Translations under genes and position numbers: made by a program
The notes under the pieces: generated by a model
The model's input: the letters and a program-made list of their open reading frames with translations, nothing else
Told to the model about the DNA's origin: nothing
Databases searched by the model: none
Shown here: positions 6,585 through 10,779 of the stretch, piece by piece
How positions within the stretch are numbered: the stretch's first letter is position 1
Layout: the number at the start of each line of letters is the position of its first letter
DNA from: Micrococcales bacterium
GTDB lineage: Bacteria > Actinomycetota > Actinomycetes > Actinomycetales > Cellulomonadaceae
Length of the DNA stretch: 10,779 bases
Direction: 5' to 3'
Assembly: GCA_009783975.1 (NCBI GenBank)
Contig: WRCL01000030.1
Location: 1 to 10,779 of the forward strand

Positions 6585-7451
6585 GTGACCAATGCCACGA
6601 CCATCGATGCCCGTCCTGACGCCGAAGAGCTGATCCTCAGCCACCTCCCGCTCGTCGGCTACCACGTGACCGAGATGCTGCACCGCGTCCCGCCGACAGT
6701 CTCGCGCGACGAGCTGGCGTCGGCTGGGAACCTGGCGCTGGTGCTGGCCGCCAAGGCGTACGACCCGAGCACAGGGGTGCCGTTCGCCCGGTACGCAGCG
6801 TTGCGTATCGCCGGGGCCCTGCTCGACGAGCTGCGCTCGATGGACTGGGCCACCCGCGGTGCCAGGCGCCGTGCGCGCGAGCTGGCGAACGCCTCCGACT
6901 CCTTGCGGGCCACGCTCGGGCGCACCCCGACCCGCGACGAGCTTGCCCAGTCCATGGGCACCGACACCACTGCTGTGGACGCCGCCCGTATGGACGCCGA
7001 GCGCCGCGTGCTGTCGATCGACGCGACCGAGCACCCCGTGGCCGACACGATCCGCGACGGTGACGACACCCCCGAAGAGTCGCTGCTGGCTGGAGAACGG
7101 ATCCACTGGTTGCGTTCGGCGGTCGTGTGCCTGCCCGACCGGTTGCGGATCGTCATCGAAGGCCTGTTCTTGCAGGAGCGGTCCGTCGCCGAGCTCGCCG
7201 AAGAGCTCGACGTCACCCAGTCGCGGATCTCCCAGATGCGCACCGAAGCCCTCGGTCTGCTGCGCGACGGGATGAACCACTCCCTGGACCCTGACCTTGT
7301 CGCCGCGCCCCAGCGTGAGGGCGTCGCCGAACGCCGGCGCCAGAACTACTTCGCCGCTGTCGCCGCACGTGCCTCAGGCCAGCCGATGCTCGACCGTGTC
7401 CCGGCCCAGCGGGCCCGCCACAGCACCACGTTGGACCGCGCGACCGCCTGA
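6585..7451 (+). CDS. fliA: Flagellar sigma factor, FliA/WhiG (sigma-28) type
   Basis: A 288-residue RNA polymerase sigma factor of the FliA/SigD/WhiG group, which reads late flagellar genes. Region 2 is clear: HLPLVGY (20-26), VSRDELASAGNLAL (39-52), YDPSTGVPFARYAALRIAGALLDELRSMDW (in pieces across 59-88) and RGARRRARE. The DELRxxDWxxR run is diagnostic for this group. Region 3 follows (LRATLGRTPTRDELAQSMG). Region 4 (about 183-230) has the ERSVAELAEELDVTQSRISQ helix-turn-helix. A ~58-residue, Arg/Ala-rich tail follows, longer than in classical FliA. The start is uncertain: GTG 6585 gives the family's usual spacing before LVGY, but has no strong Shine-Dalgarno. Upstream TTG 6543 and GTG 6546 sit too close to a GGAAGA. 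It diverges from flgN and converges on the right EAL-HDOD gene. No anti-sigma FlgM gene is seen. Confidence 0.9.
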   Translation: MTNATTIDARPDAEELILSHLPLVGYHVTEMLHRVPPTVSRDELASAGNLALVLAAKAYDPSTGVPFARYAALRIAGALLDELRSMDWATRGARRRARELANASDSLRATLGRTPTRDELAQSMGTDTTAVDAARMDAERRVLSIDATEHPVADTIRDGDDTPEESLLAGERIHWLRSAVVCLPDRLRIVIEGLFLQERSVAELAEELDVTQSRISQMRTEALGLLRDGMNHSLDPDLVAAPQREGVAERRRQNYFAAVAARASGQPMLDRVPAQRARHSTTLDRATA

Positions 7452-7523
7452 CCCGTCAGGGTTGTTGCCCCACAACCGTCGCGGGGTGCGACGAGGTGGC
7501 CACAGCGCCCGGGTCTGGACCAC

Positions 7524-7539
7524 CGCGCGTCCACGCGCG
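7524..7539. terminator. Weak hairpin between convergent genes
   Basis: CGCGCG (7524-7529), TCCA loop, CGCGCG (7534-7539) lies in the 139-base gap between the sigma factor stop and the stop of the convergent EAL-HDOD gene. Its position suits a two-way terminator, but no T-run follows on either strand and such GC palindromes arise easily here. Confidence 0.25.
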
Positions 7540-7590
7540 ACGAGCACCGCCAGCGCCACATCCACGACGAGCAGCCGCCGGCGGCACTGT

Positions 7591-8820
7591 TCACGGGTCG
7601 GTCGTCAGGGCTGTGGCGATCCCACGGGCTTCGGTCAGAGCCTCGAGCCACGCACGTGAGACCACGTGCGGGTCCATACCGTGGTCCAGCGCGACCTGAG
7701 CGTCGCCGTGCTCGTGCGCACGCAGCGCTTCGAGCGCGGCGCCCACAGGTCCGCCCAGCGAGACCAGGGCGTCGGTCGCCGCAGGTGACAACCCAGCCAT
7801 ACCAGCGAGCCAGGCTGGATCGACCCCGCGCTGGTCGATCACCGCCGACAGCAGCCCGACGGTGTACCCAGTGTCGTCCTCGGACAGCTCCCAGCAGGCC
7901 AGAGCCTGGGCCAAGACATGCCACAGCTCGTCGGTGTCGGCCCGGCGCGCCTGGTTCAGCGACGTCGCCGCCAGCGCCCGTAGCAACCGCGGACCGACCA
8001 TGACCACTGCTTGGCGCACCGACTCCACCGGTGCGGGCAGGGCGAACACCGCAGAGTTCACCAGGTGCAGCACCCCGACGGCAAGGTTTGGGTCGCAGGC
8101 GACCAGGCCGGTGATCGCCTCGTAGTCGACCGGTTCTTCGGCGAGCATGCCCAACAGCTCCAGACAGCTGATGTCCCCGGCGGACAACCCCCCTTGCTCC
8201 AGCTCTCCATCAGGCATGGCCCGACCTTCGACAAGGTCGACCCCCAGGTCGAACGCCCGCCGGTGCTCGGCAGCGGTACGCACACGCTGTGCCACGACCA
8301 TCACACCCATCGAGTGCGCCAGGTCGATGAGGTGCCCGAGCTGGTTGTCGCCCACATCTGCGCCGATTGCGACCATGGTGAGCTTGGGCAGCAGGACCAC
8401 TTCGGCCTCGGTGCCGGTGAACCCGCTCACCGACGTGCGCAGAGCGTGCGCGTGGCGCCACGCGACGATCGGCTGGACCTGCCCGAGCTGTGCCTGCTCG
8501 GCGGGAAGGTCGGCGACGACGAACTCCTCCTCGCCGACCAGGACCCGCCGTGTTGCCTGCAGCAGCAGTGGACGGTCAGCGGCCAGGCAGACCAGGTCGG
8601 CGTCCTGGTACGCCGCGTCCAGACCCCCGTCGCTGGTCAGGTCCCGCCGGGCTTGGTGCGGCATGTCACGTAACGCGAACGCGGCGACCTGCCCGTGGGG
8701 GTCTGTCAACGGCTGGTGGACGAGCGCGACACGGACCAGAGGCTGGTGGGGCACCTGCAGCACAGGCGCTGGCGGGTGCACGAGCCCAGTACGTGACGGG
8801 GCCGACCTGCGCTCGGACAT
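7591..8820 (-). CDS. EAL-HDOD signalling protein with degenerate EAL domain (right paralogue)
   Basis: A 409-residue paralogue of the gene at 1777-2985. The EAL-like half is more worn: HQPLTDPHGQVAAFALRDM at 35-53 has Ala49 where the EAL glutamate belongs, ADLPAEQ replaces the second acidic block and GVDLVEGRAMP replaces the QGYxF end. Catalysis is therefore very unlikely. The HDOD half is well kept: DISCLELLGMLAEEPVD, CDPNLAVGVLHLVNSAVFAL, SVRQAVVMVGPRLLRALA, QALACWELSEDDTGYTVGLL. The ATG at 8820 is chosen because GGGGAGGA lies 7 bases upstream; the frame is open to 9045 but that would overlap the divergent gene. It is convergent with fliA. The weak flagellar-type -10 upstream suggests sigma-28 control. 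The role is unknown; a scaffold or sensor for motility is inferred. Confidence 0.87.
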   Translation of the reverse strand: MSERRSAPSRTGLVHPPAPVLQVPHQPLVRVALVHQPLTDPHGQVAAFALRDMPHQARRDLTSDGGLDAAYQDADLVCLAADRPLLLQATRRVLVGEEEFVVADLPAEQAQLGQVQPIVAWRHAHALRTSVSGFTGTEAEVVLLPKLTMVAIGADVGDNQLGHLIDLAHSMGVMVVAQRVRTAAEHRRAFDLGVDLVEGRAMPDGELEQGGLSAGDISCLELLGMLAEEPVDYEAITGLVACDPNLAVGVLHLVNSAVFALPAPVESVRQAVVMVGPRLLRALAATSLNQARRADTDELWHVLAQALACWELSEDDTGYTVGLLSAVIDQRGVDPAWLAGMAGLSPAATDALVSLGGPVGAALEALRAHEHGDAQVALDHGMDPHVVSRAWLEALTEARGIATALTTDP

Positions 8821-8852
8821 GCGGGCATCCTCCCCGGACTGGTTCGCCGGTC

Positions 8853-8879
8853 CCATCGACCACCAGCCATGGCCCCGCA
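8853..8879 (-). promoter_or_regulatory. Weak flagellar-sigma-like promoter of right EAL-HDOD gene
   Basis: Minus-strand GTCGATGG (8860-8853) is one change from the GCCGATGG seen upstream of the HAD gene, and sits 32 bases before the ATG, the same distance as the other candidates. The matching -35 position, 15 bases further up, reads TGCG and is poor. The distance is the main support. Confidence 0.25.
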
Positions 8880-8933
8880 GGTATCTGGCGCACGGTTCAC
8901 TCGTCCGGGCTTTGTTGAATTGTCCCCAACCGT

Positions 8934-8961
8934 TCAAGAGGCGGTCCGGGCGCGCCGATGA
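8934..8961 (+). promoter_or_regulatory. Flagellar-sigma-like promoter of the helical-repeat gene
   Basis: TCAA (8934-8937), 16 bases, GCCGATGA (8954-8961). Against TAAA-N15/16-GCCGATAA this differs at one -35 base and one -10 base, making it the best match in the window. The start would fall near 8968, giving a leader of about 27 bases with GGAG (8985-8988) before the ATG at 8995. WhiG/SigD-type sigma factors recognise this pattern. Confidence 0.7.
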
Positions 8962-8994
8962 GAGTGTACGGACGTCAAGGTTGTGGAGCCTGCG

Positions 8995-10116
8995 ATGAAA
9001 AACAACGACCGCCTCACTGTCGCTTTTGTGTCTTCTGTGCCTCACGGTGCGGCCGAGCGCAGCCTGTTAGGCGGTGTGCGGCTACGACGCGGGGGGTACG
9101 CCGACGCAGGTCGGACCAGTATGAAGAAGGTCGACCGCAACATCTCGCAGGCGCGCGAAGAGCTCGTCGGGGCCCAGGCGGCGCACGACCCGGCCCGCGC
9201 CGCGTCGGTGCAGGTACGCCTGGCCCGGTGGTTGGCCAGACGGTCCCAGACCAGTGAGTCAGCCCAGGTCGCCGACCAGGCGTGGGCCGCCTCGGGGTGG
9301 TTGACCGACGCTGAGGTCCAGTCTGTGGCACGTACCCAGATCAGCACCCATCTGGCCGCCGGCGACACTGAGGGCGCCGAGCGGTGGGTCGCACGGTGGC
9401 GGGCGGCCCAGCCCGACAACGCTCTCGTCGACATCGCCGCAGCACGGGTCGCCGGCCACGCTGGCGACGTCGACGCGGGTCTGGCAGCGCTCGCACGTGT
9501 CCCGGCCGTGTTCTACGACGGTGCCGGACGCAAACGCCGCCGTGACAGCGCAGTCGACGTCGAGTCGTGCCTGCTCGCACGGGCCGGGCGGACCGACGCC
9601 GCGGTCGGGGTGGTCCGCGCGGCCTTGCGCGGCGGACATGTCGACGTCTCTCCGGTCGTTGTGCGCGAGCTCGGCGAAGACGCCGTCCGCGCCGTCTTGC
9701 CGGACCTGTCACCAGCCCAGTGGGAACGTTGGACCATGGTCGCAGCCAAAGACGGTTCGCGTCCGGCGCTACGCGTCCTGGAGCTCATGGACTCCTTCCG
9801 CCCCGGTGACCCCGCGGTCCTCGCCGCCGCAGCCCAGGTCGCCCCCCTGCACGGCCTGGACGCAGCCACCGACTGGGACGCCCGTCTGCACCGCCACGGG
9901 ATGGCCGACCTGTCAACCCTGGTCAGCCTTGCCGCCGACGACCACGCCCAGCCCACCGACCGCGCCGTCGCTGCTGCCCTGGCCGTCACCGACTACCACG
10001 ACGAACGTGCCCTGCCCCACCTGGAGCACGCCCTGGACCAGGTGCCCACCCAGCGTCACCGCGAGCTCGCCGCCCAGCTGGAGATCGTCGCCCCCGGCCT
10101 GGTCTCCTTCCGCTGA
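8995..10116 (+). CDS. Alpha-helical repeat (TPR-like) protein of unknown function
   Basis: A 373-residue protein, not recognised as a named family. It is rich in Ala, Arg, Val and Asp with amphipathic helix pairs (AREELVGAQAAHDPARAA, SAQVADQAWAASGWLTDAE, GAERWVARWRAAQPDNAL, DVDAGLAALARVP) of TPR/HEAT-like spacing. There is no signal peptide or membrane helix, so it is probably a cytoplasmic scaffold. The ATG at 8995 has GGAG with 6 bases of spacing and lies just after a strong flagellar-sigma-like promoter. A second candidate is ATG 9121, where the helical part begins. Residues 1-42 look unlike the rest and contain a rare TTA leucine codon (9067-9069), so the true start needs proof. It diverges from the right EAL-HDOD gene. 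A late flagellar role is inferred from the promoter. Confidence 0.75.
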   Translation: MKNNDRLTVAFVSSVPHGAAERSLLGGVRLRRGGYADAGRTSMKKVDRNISQAREELVGAQAAHDPARAASVQVRLARWLARRSQTSESAQVADQAWAASGWLTDAEVQSVARTQISTHLAAGDTEGAERWVARWRAAQPDNALVDIAAARVAGHAGDVDAGLAALARVPAVFYDGAGRKRRRDSAVDVESCLLARAGRTDAAVGVVRAALRGGHVDVSPVVVRELGEDAVRAVLPDLSPAQWERWTMVAAKDGSRPALRVLELMDSFRPGDPAVLAAAAQVAPLHGLDAATDWDARLHRHGMADLSTLVSLAADDHAQPTDRAVAAALAVTDYHDERALPHLEHALDQVPTQRHRELAAQLEIVAPGLVSFR

Positions 10117-10170
10117 CCCTGACCTGTCACCCCCGGCCCACCCAGAGGCGACCAAGGCGAGGCTCTCACG

Positions 10171-10186
10171 CGAAGACACGTCTTCG
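10171..10186. repeat. Inverted repeat CGAAGAC-AC-GTCTTCG
   Basis: A perfect 7-bp inverted repeat with a 2-base centre (or a 6-bp stem with a CACG tetraloop) sits 54 bases after the stop of the helical-repeat gene and about 75 bases before the next proposed promoter. It could help to end the first transcript or be an operator. There is no T-run, so I leave it as a repeat. Confidence 0.35.
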
Positions 10187-10259
10187 AACACTTGCTTGCG
10201 CGTGGACGCCTTGCCGTGGCGTCGCTCGTCGGCGGCGGGGTGAGGACGAAGCGCCTGGC

Positions 10260-10286
10260 TCAGCCGGGCGCGTGGGGGGCCGATGG
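10260..10286 (+). promoter_or_regulatory. Flagellar-sigma-like promoter of the HAD gene
   Basis: TCAG (10260-10263), 15 bases, GCCGATGG (10279-10286) gives a seven-of-eight match to GCCGATAA in the -10 if one A-to-G change is allowed at each of the last two positions (six exact). The -35 is weak. 30 bases separate it from the proposed GTG start, with GGAAGGAG in between. The GC-rich surroundings make chance matches possible. Confidence 0.4.
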
Positions 10287-10316
10287 GCTGGACGAACCCC
10301 TGGAAGGAGCCAGTGC

Positions 10317-10779
10317 GTGCTATCCCCACCTGCCCCCCGTGCGGCGGCCAAGCGCCCAGCGATGAGGCTGCGGCGCCGGACGCCCCAGCCTCTGGTCGTG
10401 GCGCAGGCCGGGCACCTGGTCGACGGGCTCGGGCCGCAGGACACCACCGTCGTGGAGGTCGCCACAGGCGATCTGCCGGCGCGGCGTCGCGCACGTGACT
10501 GGCTGGTCGAGGTTCCGCACCAGCGCACCTACCCCGGACCGGTGGCGACGGCGCCCGCTGTGCTGCCGACCCCTGTCGGCGGGCGGCTGAGCACGTTCGT
10601 GCGTGAGGCGGCTGGTTTTCCGTCTGCGGCACGTCCGGACATGGGCCCAGCGCGTACGTGTGACGGGCAGGTGGCCGCGTTCTTCGACGTCGACAACACC
10701 TTGGTGCGCGGCACGACGCTGTTCCGCCTGGCCAAGACGTTGTGCCAGGAAGGGTTCTTCCGCCGCGACGACCTCGTGC
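10317..10779 (+). CDS. HAD-IB family hydrolase, partial (N-terminal part)
   Basis: The gene runs off the right edge; 154 codons are present. The HAD motif I, AAFFDVDNTLVRG, is at residues 120-132, with Asp124 the expected nucleophile and Asp126 the general acid. The VRG and the following TTLFRLAKTL are typical of the SerB-like HAD-IB group, which dephosphorylates small phosphate esters; the substrate cannot be told. Before the domain lies an unusual ~118-residue, Arg/Pro-rich region (VVEVATGDLPARRRARDWL near 46-64) that I do not recognise. The GTG at 10317 is chosen because GGAAGGAG lies 7 bases upstream; ATG 10362 is the alternative. A possible flagellar-type promoter precedes it. Confidence 0.8.
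   Translation, partial: MLSPPAPRAAAKRPAMRLRRRTPQPLVVAQAGHLVDGLGPQDTTVVEVATGDLPARRRARDWLVEVPHQRTYPGPVATAPAVLPTPVGGRLSTFVREAAGFPSAARPDMGPARTCDGQVAAFFDVDNTLVRGTTLFRLAKTLCQEGFFRRDDLV

Noticed and set aside
7374..7565. Minus-strand 63-codon frame overlapping the end of the sigma factor gene
   Set aside because: It overlaps the coding sequence of fliA, has no clear ribosome-binding site and has no recognisable domain.
8821..9045. N-terminal extension of the right EAL-HDOD gene to an ATG at 9045
   Set aside because: The extra 75 residues look non-coding, would overlap the divergent gene and its promoter, and the ATG at 8820 has a strong Shine-Dalgarno.
9913..10632. Minus-strand 239-codon frame
   Set aside because: It is antisense to the end of the helical-repeat gene and the start of the HAD gene. 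Its translation is Pro/Arg/Ala-rich and lacks any domain, as expected of a shadow frame in GC-rich DNA.

Overview
The window is visibly GC-rich, with codons ending mostly in G or C. It carries a compact flagellar locus typical of motile Actinobacteria. The minimal FlgK, the FliW protein, the actinobacterial FliA/WhiG-type sigma factor and the DUF2530-like membrane protein suggest a member of the Micrococcales (Cellulomonas, Sanguibacter or a relative). That placement is inference; no rRNA or marker gene is present.

Layout. Positions 1-594 hold no convincing gene but contain two short dyads and a 159-bp imperfect palindrome (317-475). On the minus strand follow a small lipoprotein (595-1191) and a two-helix DUF2530-like membrane protein (1267-1497), the latter apparently read from a leaderless promoter. 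A hairpin (1562-1606) may end the flagellar operon. That operon, read right to left, is flgN (6247-5768), flgK (5760-4363), flgL (4360-3482), fliW (3485-3015) and a degenerate EAL-HDOD gene (2985-1777). Gaps are tiny or overlapping, so it is probably one transcript. To the right, and divergent from flgN, is a flagellar sigma factor gene (6585-7451). It converges on a second EAL-HDOD paralogue (8820-7591, minus). Divergent from that are an alpha-helical repeat-like protein (8995-10116, plus) and the start of a HAD-IB family hydrolase (10317 to the window end, plus).

How it fits together. The sigma factor should direct RNA polymerase to promoters close to TAAA-N15/16-GCCGATAA. Boxes resembling this lie upstream of flgN, the helical-repeat gene and the HAD gene, and a weaker one lies upstream of the right-hand EAL-HDOD gene. 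In all four, 30-35 nt separate the -10 element from the chosen start codon. This suggests that the sigma gene and its own regulon are neighbours, and that the two unrecognised genes on the right may be late flagellar genes. FlgN is the chaperone for the hook-filament junction proteins FlgK and FlgL, and FliW is the flagellin-binding assembly factor. csrA, which usually accompanies fliW, is not seen here; its expected place is taken by an EAL-HDOD gene. Two EAL-HDOD paralogues, both lacking the catalytic EAL glutamate, bracket the flagellar block. They are the best candidates for an uncharacterised regulatory input.
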